In this document: positions 1 to 7,412 of the stretch, piece by piece
Layout of the letters: the number at the start of each line of letters is the position of its first letter
Position numbering within the stretch: position 1 is the stretch's first letter
The notes under the pieces: generated by a model
Database searches by the model: none
What the model saw: only the letters and a program-made list of their open reading frames with translations
Told to the model about the DNA's origin: nothing
Program-made: the position numbers and the translations under genes
Source: JBDSLU01 sp963844435
GTDB lineage: Bacteria > Acidobacteriota > Vicinamibacteria > Vicinamibacterales > Vicinamibacteraceae
Direction: 5' to 3'
Assembly: GCA_963844435.1 (NCBI GenBank)
Contig: CAWJOG010000019.1
Location: 39,244 to 103,243, forward strand
Length of the DNA: 64,000 nucleotides

Positions 1-351
1 CATCCCGACCTGTCGCGGCTGCTGCAGAACGCCATTCGCTGGGTCGCCGGTCCGGCGGCACCGGCGTCGGTCGAGGGGGATGGCGTCGTCGAGCTGTTCG
101 CGTGGGAGACGGAGGCAGGCCACGCGCTTCACGTCCTGAACTACACGAACCCGGCCATGCACAAGGGCGCGATCCGCGCGTTCTACCCGATCGGACTGCA
201 ACGAGTGCGGTTCACGCTGCCGGCATCAGCGAAGGTGTCCCGCGTCTCGCTGCTCCAGGCCGGCACGGACGTGCCCTTCGAGCGTCAAGGCGATGCGGTG
301 ACCTTCACGATCCCGAAGGTCGTCGACTACGAGGTCGCCGCTATCACCTGA
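1..351 (+). CDS. C-terminal part of a glycoside-hydrolase-like protein (partial)
   Basis: The window opens inside this gene; 116 codons remain before a TGA. The visible part contains FAWETEAGHALHVLNYTNP and ends TIPKVVDYEVAAIT. I know this pattern from the C-terminal beta-sandwich of large acidobacterial proteins annotated as glycoside-hydrolase-like with a beta-galactosidase-trimerisation-type domain, so a secreted or periplasmic carbohydrate-active role is inferred. The catalytic domain lies outside the window, so neither substrate nor mechanism can be named. No terminator follows it directly; the next gene is convergent. Confidence 0.6.
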   Translation, partial: HPDLSRLLQNAIRWVAGPAAPASVEGDGVVELFAWETEAGHALHVLNYTNPAMHKGAIRAFYPIGLQRVRFTLPASAKVSRVSLLQAGTDVPFERQGDAVTFTIPKVVDYEVAAIT

Positions 352-451
352 CGGGTGGCGCAGAGCGCTGAGGGGCGGCGGCGTCCTCACTCCGACCGAG
401 GCCCCCGGGCTCTCGGTCGACGTCGACATCGACGTCCAGAGCGACCACTGA

Positions 452-498
452 GGCAAAGAAAAAGGCCAGGCACCGTGGTTTCCCACGACGCCCGGCCT
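452..498 (-). terminator. Intrinsic terminator of the first cold-shock gene
   Basis: A 16-bp imperfect stem (463-478 with 483-498, three mismatches, loop TTTC) is followed on the minus strand by a TTTTTCTTT tract. It lies about 65 bp past the stop of the cold-shock gene at 562-768. Confidence 0.75.
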
Positions 499-561
499 CC
501 AGTTTCGTGCCGCCCTGCCGCACGAGCATCCGCTCGCCACGGCCCGACGGTCGTAACGGTC

Positions 562-768
562 TTACGCCAGTCGGATGTTCTCGGCGCGCGGGCCCTTCGG
601 ACCCTGCCCCTTGTCGAACGTCACCGACTGCCCCTCGTGGAGCGAATCGAACGACGTGTCCTGGCACGCCGACTGGTGAAAGAAGTACTCCGTGCTGTCG
701 CTCGCCTGAACGAAGCCGAAGCCCTTGTCGCTGACGATGCGCTTGATGACACCTGGAACGGAAGGCAT
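562..768 (-). CDS. Cold-shock domain protein (CspA family)
   Basis: This 68-residue single-domain protein has the cold-shock OB-fold signature: RNP1 as KGFGFV (about residues 15-20) and RNP2 as EYFFHQS (about 27-33). CspA-type proteins bind single-stranded RNA and DNA and keep mRNA unfolded during cold or growth transitions. Length is typical of the family. The ATG is preceded by AGGAG at good spacing and the gene has its own intrinsic terminator. It is closely similar to a second cold-shock gene 400 bp upstream on the same strand (1161-1367), so the pair looks like a tandem duplication, each copy separately terminated. An RRM RNA-binding protein follows in the same orientation. Confidence 0.93.
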   Translation of the reverse strand: MPSVPGVIKRIVSDKGFGFVQASDSTEYFFHQSACQDTSFDSLHEGQSVTFDKGQGPKGPRAENIRLA

Positions 769-875
769 TGTGATCTCCTGATCGACCGACTACCCCAGCG
801 GCCGCCAGGCGGCACCGGGACGGGTTATTTACGTGTGGAAGCCCGTCACGGTCGGACGATGGCTAGACACAGCGC

Positions 876-902
876 GTTGCGCAGGTTGCGCAGGTTGCGC
901 GT
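876..902. repeat. Three tandem copies of a 9-bp unit GTTGCGCAG
   Basis: GTTGCGCAG occurs at 876-884 and 885-893, then as the variant GTTGCGCGT at 894-902. It sits in the intergenic stretch between the two cold-shock genes, just upstream of the promoter-proximal side of the gene at 562-768. Function is unknown; it could be a regulatory repeat or a slippage product. Confidence 0.6.
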
Positions 903-1115
903 TTGACGACCTTCGACGCGGGAGTGAGACAGGCGCGCACCTACAGCCTCTACATCGCCCCAGCAACTGACACGGCGCATTCAACGATTGGAACGCGCGC
1001 GTTGACCGGCACGGGTGACCGACTGGAAGACGATGAACCCGTGCTCGACGTTCTGGAGCGATGACGTGAACCGGCTCGGTGCCGACAGCCGCGGGCACGT
1101 CGCCGCGCAGCCAGG

Positions 1116-1153
1116 AAAAAAGGGGGCGGCCGTTCCGGGTGGAGCGGCCGCCC
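1116..1153 (-). terminator. Intrinsic terminator of the second cold-shock gene
   Basis: A perfect GGGCGGCCG/CGGCCGCCC stem (1124-1132 with 1145-1153) is followed on the minus strand by CCTTTTTTCC. It begins 8 bp after the stop codon of the cold-shock gene at 1161-1367. Confidence 0.85.
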
Positions 1154-1160
1154 TTCGTGC

Positions 1161-1367
1161 TCAGGCGCGACGAATGTTTTCGGCGCGCGGGCCCTTCGGC
1201 CCCTGACCTGTGTCGAACGTGAGCGACTGGCCCTCACGGAGCTCGTCGAAACGCCCGTCGACGACGGCGGACTGGTGGAAGAAGTACTCGTTTCCGTCCG
1301 ACGCCTGGACGAACCCGAAACCCTTATCGCTGATCAGGCGCTTGATGACGCCCTGCATGCTGGCCAT
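1161..1367 (-). CDS. Cold-shock domain protein (CspA family), second copy
   Basis: A 68-residue cold-shock protein starting MASMQGVIKR with RNP1 KGFGFV and RNP2 EYFFHQS, and the same C-terminal KGPRAENIR block as the neighbouring copy. A longer reading frame exists upstream but its residues are a serine-rich low-complexity run. The ATG at 1367 has GGGAG about 8 bp ahead and gives the family's usual length, so it is the chosen start. Expected role: RNA chaperone. A strong terminator follows. It lies between the other cold-shock gene and the RRM gene on the same strand, giving a compact RNA-chaperone cluster. Confidence 0.93.
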   Translation of the reverse strand: MASMQGVIKRLISDKGFGFVQASDGNEYFFHQSAVVDGRFDELREGQSLTFDTGQGPKGPRAENIRRA

Positions 1368-1426
1368 GTGAATATCTCCCGACGACGACGTAGAAGAAGA
1401 AGACGACGATCGACCGTTGAACGCCA

Positions 1427-1738
1427 CTACCAACGCGGCTCGCGGCGGGAACGCCCGCCGCCAGCGCCGTGGCCGGCACCTGAACGCGGCGCCATCGGCC
1501 GCGCTTCATTCACGATGAGCGGACGCCCGCCGAACGGCTGTTCGTTCAGCTGGCTGATTGCCGCCTGAGCGTCGGAATCACTCGCCATCTCGATGAACGC
1601 GAAGCCGCGCGGACGGCCCGTGTCGCGCTCGCGCACGACGTTGACCGTCTCGACCGTTCCCGCCTGCGCGAAGTGGGCTTCGAGATCGGCGTCGCTCGCC
1701 GTGAAGGGAAGATTACCGACGAAAAGCTTGGTGGACAT
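1427..1738 (-). CDS. RRM-domain RNA-binding protein
   Basis: This 103-residue protein is one RNA recognition motif plus a short tail. RNP2 is LFVGNL (residues 5-10) and RNP1 is RGFAFIEM (about 44-51); the tail is rich in Gly and Arg (GAGGGRSRREPRW), a common nonspecific RNA-contact region. Bacterial single-RRM proteins of this type are RNA chaperones, often cold-induced. AGGAG precedes the ATG at good spacing. It lies directly upstream of two cold-shock genes on the same strand, about 60 bp from the nearer one, so co-regulation under cold or stress is a reasonable inference. Confidence 0.92.
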   Translation of the reverse strand: MSTKLFVGNLPFTASDADLEAHFAQAGTVETVNVVRERDTGRPRGFAFIEMASDSDAQAAISQLNEQPFGGRPLIVNEARPMAPRSGAGHGAGGGRSRREPRW

Positions 1739-1864
1739 TGACGACTCCTGCGTCCCGGAGGACGGCGCCCAACAGGGGCGCTACTGACGGAAACTTGCCT
1801 GAGCAACTCGCTCGGCGTTGTCGACACGCAGGAGGATTCGAGGGACTCGATCGCGGCTGGCGCG

Positions 1865-1900
1865 GGAAAACGGGGGGCGGAGCTTCCAGTGACCGCCCCC
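1865..1900 (-). terminator. Intrinsic terminator after the small basic protein gene
   Basis: GGGGGCGG (1873-1880) pairs with CCGCCCCC (1893-1900). On the minus strand the stem is followed by GTTTTCCC. It lies 20 bp past the stop of the gene at 1920-2219. Confidence 0.7.
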
Positions 1901-1919
1901 ATAGTAGCGCAAAACGCGG

Positions 1920-2219
1920 CTACGCGTCGGCCGACTTCGCAACGGCCTTCGCGGACGCCTTCTTCTTGGGCTCCTTGGGCGGGGCGGCCGCCTTCTTGGC
2001 AGCCCGGGCGGCCTTGGTCCGTTCGGCGTCCACGGCCTTCCGCTGGGCCGCGGTCGGGCCGGGGTCGGACGTCCGCTCCAGCACGACCCGGCTGGTCACG
2101 AAACGGCGGGATCCGAAGCCATCGAAGTCGATGACCGTGTGATGCACGTCCATGTCCGTGATCGTGCCTGGACCGTATTGAAAATGCGCGACACGGTCGC
2201 CTTTGGACGGAAACGCCAT
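1920..2219 (-). CDS. Small protein with GTVL/DUF3553-like N-terminus and Lys/Ala-rich tail
   Basis: A 99-residue protein. The first ~45 residues (GDRVAHFQYGPGTI) resemble the small beta-barrel found at the C-terminus of UvrD-type helicases and in DUF3553, where 'G-D-x-V-x-H-x-x-F-G-x-G' is usual. The last ~40 residues are lysine/alanine-rich and resemble histone-H1-like tails. Nucleic-acid binding is an inference from this composition, not shown. The ATG at 2219 is chosen over the TTG just before it; GGTGG lies upstream. It has its own terminator and is co-oriented with the RRM and cold-shock genes. Confidence 0.6.
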   Translation of the reverse strand: MAFPSKGDRVAHFQYGPGTITDMDVHHTVIDFDGFGSRRFVTSRVVLERTSDPGPTAAQRKAVDAERTKAARAAKKAAAPPKEPKKKASAKAVAKSADA

Positions 2220-2252
2220 CAATTCACCACCAATCGCTACGGGGGCCGAACC

Positions 2253-2276
2253 CGGCCACGGCAGAGTCCGTGGCCG
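2253..2276 (-). terminator. Possible hairpin terminator without U-tract
   Basis: CGGCCACGG (2253-2261) and CCGTGGCCG (2268-2276) form a perfect 9-bp stem downstream of the DUF1080-like gene. No T-run follows on either strand, so termination is uncertain. Confidence 0.35.
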
Positions 2277-2323
2277 AGCCTCCCTTAAGGATCGTGCATT
2301 TTCGTCCCGAAAGGCGATTTATC

Positions 2324-3052
2324 TCAGTTCTTCGACGCCGCCAGCTTGGACACCGTGAGGTCCATGTTGTGGCTGACGCGGATGCCCCAGATGCCGTCGG
2401 TCGACTCCAGTTTGCCCGCGCCCACGATGTCGGCGGCCGGCAGCGACGCGACCGTGGCGCCGTTGATCACGCAGTCGGCCTTGCCGCCCTTCACCACCCA
2501 GGCAATCTCCTGGGTCACGCTCTCCTCCTTGGTGGCGGCCTTCTTGATGGCGTCGTTCGGCGTGCGCGGCACGACGTTGGTCACGGTGTCGCCGTTGAGG
2601 CGCCGGACCAGGAAGGTGCCGTTGCGGTAGGCCACGCAGTACATCAGCGCCTGATCGGGGGTGCCGAGCTTCGAGCCGCCGATGAACAGGCCCATCGGGT
2701 GCGGGTGGCTGAAGTCCTGCTTGGGCTCGGTGAACGTGCCCTTGACCGTGTAGTCGCCCTTCGCCGCGTTGGCAGGGTTCCAGTAGGTCGTCGCCGGACC
2801 AATCGTCAGGTGCAGCGAGTCGCCCTGCTGCTCGAACTTCGAGTCCTTGACCGTCATCCCGGCCGCGGTCCCCTTGGCGTCGACCTTGCCGGTCCAGCCG
2901 GCCGCCGTGATGCCGCCCCCCGCGACGGCGCGGTCCTTGTCTTCAGCCTCGGACGGTTTGGGCGCCGTCGCCGGTGCGGTCGCCTGAGCCGCCGCCAGCG
3001 CCGGAATCGCCGCCGCCATCACCCAACCAAGACACACTCGTGAGATACGCAT
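2324..3052 (-). CDS. Secreted DUF1080-like (concanavalin-fold) protein
   Basis: A 242-residue protein with an N-terminal signal peptide (MRISRVCLGWVMAAAIPALA) and a Pro/Ala-rich spacer. The body (about residues 50-240) looks like the 3-keto-disaccharide hydrolase/DUF1080 beta-jellyroll, with strands such as YTVKGTFTEP, FLVRRLNGDTV and WGIRVSHNMDLTVSKL. Proteins of this fold act outside the cytoplasm on glycosides or simply bind carbohydrate; the exact substrate cannot be told. GGAGGAG precedes the ATG. It stands alone on the minus strand, divergent from the membrane protein at 3096 with only 43 bp between starts. Confidence 0.7.
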   Translation of the reverse strand: MRISRVCLGWVMAAAIPALAAAQATAPATAPKPSEAEDKDRAVAGGGITAAGWTGKVDAKGTAAGMTVKDSKFEQQGDSLHLTIGPATTYWNPANAAKGDYTVKGTFTEPKQDFSHPHPMGLFIGGSKLGTPDQALMYCVAYRNGTFLVRRLNGDTVTNVVPRTPNDAIKKAATKEESVTQEIAWVVKGGKADCVINGATVASLPAADIVGAGKLESTDGIWGIRVSHNMDLTVSKLAASKN

Positions 3053-3095
3053 GCACTCTCCTCCAGAACGCGAATACGACTAAGATCCCGGGCGC

Positions 3096-4739
3096 GTGAC
3101 GAACGAGCCCCCCCGACCGCCCATTGCCGCGTGGCGATGGCACCTCGGCCTGGGCCTCGGCTTCACCGCCCTGGCCATCGTCATGACCTGGCCGCTCGGG
3201 TCGCCCGGCGCACGAGTCGTGCCGGACATGAACGACTCCTTCTTCAACATCTGGCGCCTGTCGTGGGTCGCCCACCAGCTCGTCCATCAGCCTTCGGCGC
3301 TGTTCGACGCCAACATTTTCTACCCCGCCAGGCACACGCTCGCCTACTCCGACGCAATGCTGCTGGTCGGGCTGGCCGGCGCGCCCTTCCTGTGGGCCGG
3401 CGTCCCGCACGCCGTCGTCCACAACGGGCTGCTGATCGCCGCGCTGGCTTCGTCGGCGTGGGCGTCCGCCGTGCTCGCCCATCGGCTGACCGGCGACCGG
3501 TTCGCCGCGGTCCTCGCCGGCGTCATCGTCGGCTTCGCGCCGTATCGCTTCGCGCACATCGCCCACCTGGAGCTGCAGTGGCTGATGTGGATGCCGCTGG
3601 CCCTGCTCGCGCTGCACTCGCTCGTCGAGCGGCCACGCCCGGCGGCCGGTCTGGCGCTCGGCGCCTGCCTCGCCGCCCAGCTGCTGTGCAGCATCTATTA
3701 CGGCGTCTTCCTCGCGGTGTTCGCCGGCGTCGCCTGGATCGCGCTGGTCGTGGCGCAGGGACTGAAGCCGCGCCTTGCGCTGTGCACGGCTCTCGCGGCG
3801 GTCCCGCTCGCACTGGTCGCGGCTCCGTATCTCGCCCCGTACGCCGCCAGCCGCGACGCGCACGGTCCCCGCTCGGCCACCGAGATCGCCCTGCACAGCG
3901 CGCAGCCAGCCGACTATCTCGGCGTGCCCGCCTTCAACGTACTGCGCGGCGGCGAAGACCGGACCGAAGAGCGCGCGCTCTACCCCGGGGCGGCGGCGAT
4001 CGGCCTCGCCGTGTTCGCGCTCGTGGCCGCGCGCGGCCGCGTGCGATGGGTCTATCTCGCCCTGGTGGCGTTCGCGTTCGATGCGTCGCTCGGCGTGCAC
4101 GGCCTGTCGTTCCGCGTGCTGCAGGCCGCGCTGCCGCCGCTCGGCAACCTGCGTGCGTCGGCACGCTTCGCGAGCCTCACCCTGACCGCGCTGGCCATGC
4201 TGGCGGCGATCGGAGCCGCCGATCTGCGCGCGCGGTTCGCGTCACGGGCGGTGGGACCGGCGATCCTCGGCCTGGCGATGGCCCTGTGCGTGGTGGAGTT
4301 CTGGTCGCGGCCGCCGCTGCGCGACGCCACCCTCCGCCCGATGCCCGTCGACCGGTGGCTGGCGACGCTGCCCGAGGACAGTGTGCTCCTCGAGTTGCCG
4401 GTGCCGCAGTTGGATCATCTGTGGCGCCACGAAACCTCGCACCAGGTCCGGTCGATCCACCACTGGCGTCAGCTCGTGAACGGCTACAGCGGGTTCATCC
4501 CGCGGGCCTACGGCAACACGCTGATTGCCATGGAGACGTTCCCCGACGAGAACTCGATCGGGCGCCTGCGCCGGCTGTCCGTTGCCTTCGTCGTCGTCCG
4601 TCGCCAGAACTTCCCCGATGACGACAGCTACGCCCGGACGACGGCGACGCTCCTCCCCGTCCGTGACTTCGGCACGCCACAGGTCTTCGGCACCGGCCTG
4701 GCCGAAGCGGCGGTCTTCCGGCTTCTTCCGCAACCGTGA
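3096..4739 (+). CDS. Polytopic membrane protein, GT-C glycosyltransferase-like
   Basis: A 547-residue protein with about ten hydrophobic helices across residues 15-400 and a soluble C-terminal part. Near the N-terminus after the first helix is a PDMNDSFFNIWRL segment with acidic residues, as in the first periplasmic loop of GT-C glycosyltransferases that use polyprenyl-phosphate sugars. The architecture is that of bacterial YfhO-/ArnT-like proteins, but no diagnostic motif ties it to one activity. Start is a GTG at 3096; a TAAGAT box lies 15 bp upstream, suggesting a very short leader. The propeller protein gene follows after 33 bp. Confidence 0.6.
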   Translation: MTNEPPRPPIAAWRWHLGLGLGFTALAIVMTWPLGSPGARVVPDMNDSFFNIWRLSWVAHQLVHQPSALFDANIFYPARHTLAYSDAMLLVGLAGAPFLWAGVPHAVVHNGLLIAALASSAWASAVLAHRLTGDRFAAVLAGVIVGFAPYRFAHIAHLELQWLMWMPLALLALHSLVERPRPAAGLALGACLAAQLLCSIYYGVFLAVFAGVAWIALVVAQGLKPRLALCTALAAVPLALVAAPYLAPYAASRDAHGPRSATEIALHSAQPADYLGVPAFNVLRGGEDRTEERALYPGAAAIGLAVFALVAARGRVRWVYLALVAFAFDASLGVHGLSFRVLQAALPPLGNLRASARFASLTLTALAMLAAIGAADLRARFASRAVGPAILGLAMALCVVEFWSRPPLRDATLRPMPVDRWLATLPEDSVLLELPVPQLDHLWRHETSHQVRSIHHWRQLVNGYSGFIPRAYGNTLIAMETFPDENSIGRLRRLSVAFVVVRRQNFPDDDSYARTTATLLPVRDFGTPQVFGTGLAEAAVFRLLPQP

Positions 4740-4772
4740 GTTCCCGTCAATCCGAGCCCACAGGAGATCCGC

Positions 4773-5792
4773 ATGGCCCTTCGCCCCTCGCTCGCCGTCG
4801 TCGCGGCCGCCGCGCTCCTCGCCGCCGCCACCGCGCTGCCGCACGCCCAAGGCACGAAGCGTGGCAACCCCGAGGACCACTTGCCGCCGCACATCCGGCA
4901 GCTCACCGGGTTCGGCGAGCGCGCCTCGTGGTCGCCGGACGGCAGGCGGATCGCGTTCATGGCCAAGAGCTTCGGCGACGCCTTCGTCGTCGACGTGGCG
5001 ACGAAGACCATCCGGCTGCTGACACCGGCGCCGTCAGCCGGCTACCTGCGCGTGCAGTACCTGCCGACCGGCGACTACTTCCTGATCGGCGCCCGCACCT
5101 TCACCGACATCCGCACCACGCGCGATCGCGATCAGGAGATGTGGCTGCTCCGCGCGTCGGGCGGGCCGCCGATCGCGCTCGGCCACAAGATCTCGGAAGG
5201 CGTCGCCATCTCGCGGAAGACCAACCGCATCGCCTGGTCGAACACGCACGGGCAGTATGGCGACCAGATCCCCGAGGGCGAATCGGTGCTCTACATAGCC
5301 GACATCGTCGAGGAAGGTGGCATCCCGAAGCTCACGAACAAGGTCGAGCTGCTCCGCGCCAAACGGCCGGAGTGCACGCTCGAAGCGCAGGACTTCCGCT
5401 TCGACGACACCGAGCTGATCTACACCTGCTACCGCACGCCCTACGCCGACGTCTTCGGCCTGAACCTGAAGACGAAGGCGATCACCACGTTCCGCAAGAT
5501 CGCCGACGAGTACAACGAAGTCGAAGGCATCTTCCCCGACGGCAAGTCGACGCTGGTCGAGTCCAGCCGCGAGCAGAAGGCGCAGGACTCGAACCACATC
5601 GACATCTGGCGGATGCCGCTGGTGCCGAACGCCACCGAGTACGTGCGGGTGACGCACTGGGGCGAATACGAGGGCTACAAGGCGTCGAACCCCGTGGTCA
5701 GCCCGGACGGGAAGACCATCGCCTTCCAGTCGGCTCGGAGCAAAGATCCCGCGGGCGTCGGTTACGGCATTTACCTCATGGACGTGAAATAG
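4773..5792 (+). CDS. Secreted TolB-like beta-propeller protein (PD40 repeats)
   Basis: 339 residues with a Sec signal peptide (residues 1-26, ending LPHAQ). The mature part carries PD40/WD40-like blades: RASWSPDGRRIAFMAK (about 50-65), AISRKTNRIAWSNTHG, EGIFPDGKSTLVE and NPVVSPDGKTIAFQSAR near the C-terminus. Such propellers are periplasmic interaction modules; TolB itself has an extra N-terminal domain that is absent here, so this is not TolB. AGGAG sits 7 bp before the ATG. It is 33 bp downstream of the membrane protein gene and probably co-transcribed. Confidence 0.75.
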   Translation: MALRPSLAVVAAAALLAAATALPHAQGTKRGNPEDHLPPHIRQLTGFGERASWSPDGRRIAFMAKSFGDAFVVDVATKTIRLLTPAPSAGYLRVQYLPTGDYFLIGARTFTDIRTTRDRDQEMWLLRASGGPPIALGHKISEGVAISRKTNRIAWSNTHGQYGDQIPEGESVLYIADIVEEGGIPKLTNKVELLRAKRPECTLEAQDFRFDDTELIYTCYRTPYADVFGLNLKTKAITTFRKIADEYNEVEGIFPDGKSTLVESSREQKAQDSNHIDIWRMPLVPNATEYVRVTHWGEYEGYKASNPVVSPDGKTIAFQSARSKDPAGVGYGIYLMDVK

Positions 5793-5896
5793 GGCCTCGC
5801 GGCCCTTCACCCATCCATCCGCGGCAGGCGGCCGTAGAGCCTTTTCAGACGCGGGCCGAAGGGGCCCGCAGCTCAGAGGAAAAGGAACCGACTGCC

Positions 5897-6460
5897 ATGA
5901 AGCTCTTCCGCCTGACCGCCGCCGCTTTCGTCCTTGCCGCGACCGCTTCCGTCAGCTACGCCGACCACCACATGGGCAAGAACCCCATCGTCGGCGGCAA
6001 GGAGATGTTCCCGAGCAAGAACATCATCCAGAACGCCGTCAACTCGGCCGACCACACCACGCTGGTCGCCGCCGTCAAGGCCGCCGGGCTCGTCGAGACG
6101 CTGCAGGGCCCGGGGCCGTTCACGGTGTTCGCGCCGACGAACGCCGCCTTCGCGAAGCTGCCGGCGGGCACCGTCGACAGCCTGCTCAAGCCCGACATGA
6201 AGCCGACGCTCACCAAGGTGCTGACCTACCACGTCGTCGCCGGCAAGTGGTCGGCCGAGGACCTGATGAAGAAGATCACGGACGGCAACGGCACCGCGGA
6301 GCTGACCACCGTCGCCGGCGGCAAGCTGTGGGCGATGGTCAAGGACGGCAAGGTCGTCCTGAAGGACGAGAAGGGCGGGATGTCGACGGTGACGCAGGCG
6401 AACGTGTTCCAGTCGAACGGCGTCATCCACGTCGTCGACACCGTCGTGTTGCCGGGCTAG
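5897..6460 (+). CDS. Secreted fasciclin (FAS1) domain protein
   Basis: 187 residues: signal peptide (1-22, ending VSYA) then one FAS1 domain. Diagnostic segments are TVFAPTNAAFAKLP (H1 box) and the C-terminal NGVIHVVDTVVLPG (H2 box), with YHVVAGK between. FAS1 domains mediate adhesion or polymer binding outside the cell. The short HHMGKNPIVGGKEMFPSKNI stretch before the domain is typical of bacterial single-FAS1 proteins. A purine-rich GAGGAAAAGGAA lies upstream of the ATG. It is convergent with the Rieske gene, with a shared hairpin between them. Confidence 0.92.
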   Translation: MKLFRLTAAAFVLAATASVSYADHHMGKNPIVGGKEMFPSKNIIQNAVNSADHTTLVAAVKAAGLVETLQGPGPFTVFAPTNAAFAKLPAGTVDSLLKPDMKPTLTKVLTYHVVAGKWSAEDLMKKITDGNGTAELTTVAGGKLWAMVKDGKVVLKDEKGGMSTVTQANVFQSNGVIHVVDTVVLPG

Positions 6461-6498
6461 TCGGCCTCGCGCCGAACGGGACCACGGATCGCACGGAA

Positions 6499-6552
6499 GT
6501 CGGGCCTCCCCTCGCCCCGGAACGGACCGGCGGCTGGAGTGCCCGACTTTCG
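6499..6552. terminator. Hairpin between convergent fasciclin and Rieske genes
   Basis: AAGTCGGGC and GCCCGACTT form a 9-bp stem enclosing a CTCC/GGAG inner pair and a GC-rich loop. It sits midway between two convergent stop codons and could terminate both transcripts; the T-runs are short. Confidence 0.45.
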
Positions 6553-6566
6553 TCTGTACGTCAGCG

Positions 6567-7121
6567 CTACGCGGTAATCGAGATCACGTCGTTGGTGATC
6601 GTGGCGTTGAAGCGGCGGAGGTTCTGCGTCGACGGACCGCGGACCACGGCGCCGTTGGTGTCGTACCGCGATCCGTGGCACGGACACTGGAAGACGCCTT
6701 CGGTGAAGCCGGTGACCGTGCACTGCTGATGGGTGCAGGTCGCCGTGAACGCCGACACCGAGGCCGTGCCGCTGCGCACGACGAGCATCGTGCCGAGCGA
6801 GCTCGTCACGATGGCGGTGCCGCCAGTGTTGGCCAGCGCCGTTCCGGCGACGTTCAGCGTCGCGACGCCGTTCGCGACCGTCGCCGGGATCGACGGCAGC
6901 GAGGGGACGTTGCTGAATTCGTCGGACGGCTCGTTCGGATTGCTGCCGCCGCCGCAGGCCTGCAGCGTGGCCGCGATCGCCCCCAGCGACAGCGCCTGAC
7001 AGGCCGTCACACAGAAGTCGCGCCGGGTGCCGAGGGTCGCCGGGACCGGGGTGCCGAGCGTCTCGGCAGCCGCGGCCGGCGCCGCCGCGAGGGGGGATTC
7101 GACGAGGTGACGCGTGTCCAT
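6567..7121 (-). CDS. Rieske [2Fe-2S] protein, Tat-type lipoprotein
   Basis: 184 residues. The C-terminal half carries the Rieske ligands CTHQQC and CPCHGSRYD, which hold a [2Fe-2S] cluster with two Cys and two His; the C-terminus GAVVRGPSTQNLRRF is also typical. A ~30-residue N-terminal extension precedes TRRDFCVTAC, a hydrophobic run and LQAC-GGGS. So both a twin-arginine-like signal and a lipobox are visible: Tat export and lipid anchoring are inferred. It is a stand-alone periplasmic electron carrier or redox subunit rather than part of a visible bc1 operon. AGGAG precedes the ATG at 7121. It is divergent from the carboxylesterase gene. Confidence 0.88.
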   Translation of the reverse strand: MDTRHLVESPLAAAPAAAAETLGTPVPATLGTRRDFCVTACQALSLGAIAATLQACGGGSNPNEPSDEFSNVPSLPSIPATVANGVATLNVAGTALANTGGTAIVTSSLGTMLVVRSGTASVSAFTATCTHQQCTVTGFTEGVFQCPCHGSRYDTNGAVVRGPSTQNLRRFNATITNDVISITA

Positions 7122-7412
7122 GAAGCCTCTTCTCCTTCGTACGTGCACATCAGCGCCCGGCATCGCCACATGACGTGCACGGCTGAAACGAACCGATGAA
7201 ATGGAGGCAGAAGCGCGGAAGGATCGAAGCCTGAGCTGGACTCAGGCCCTTCCGCCGGGGTGCGGGGGACACACGTTCCGAATGGGCAGTCCGAGTGTGC
7301 ACCGGCCGCCGGGGGCGTTGCAAGGGCGATTTTCGTCGGCGGGCCGAGTCTCGCCGACGGGCAGTTCAGGCCATACTTGCGCCTCAACCCCTTCCGCATG
7401 AGGAGATCCCGC

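Noticed and set aside
1380..1433. N-terminal serine-rich extension of the second cold-shock protein
   Set aside because: Low-complexity run upstream of a well-placed ribosome site and ATG; the family length is met without it.
2943..4100. Long antisense reading frame over the GT-C-like gene
   Set aside because: Arg/Gly/Glu-rich text without any family motif, a typical GC-rich shadow of the real gene.
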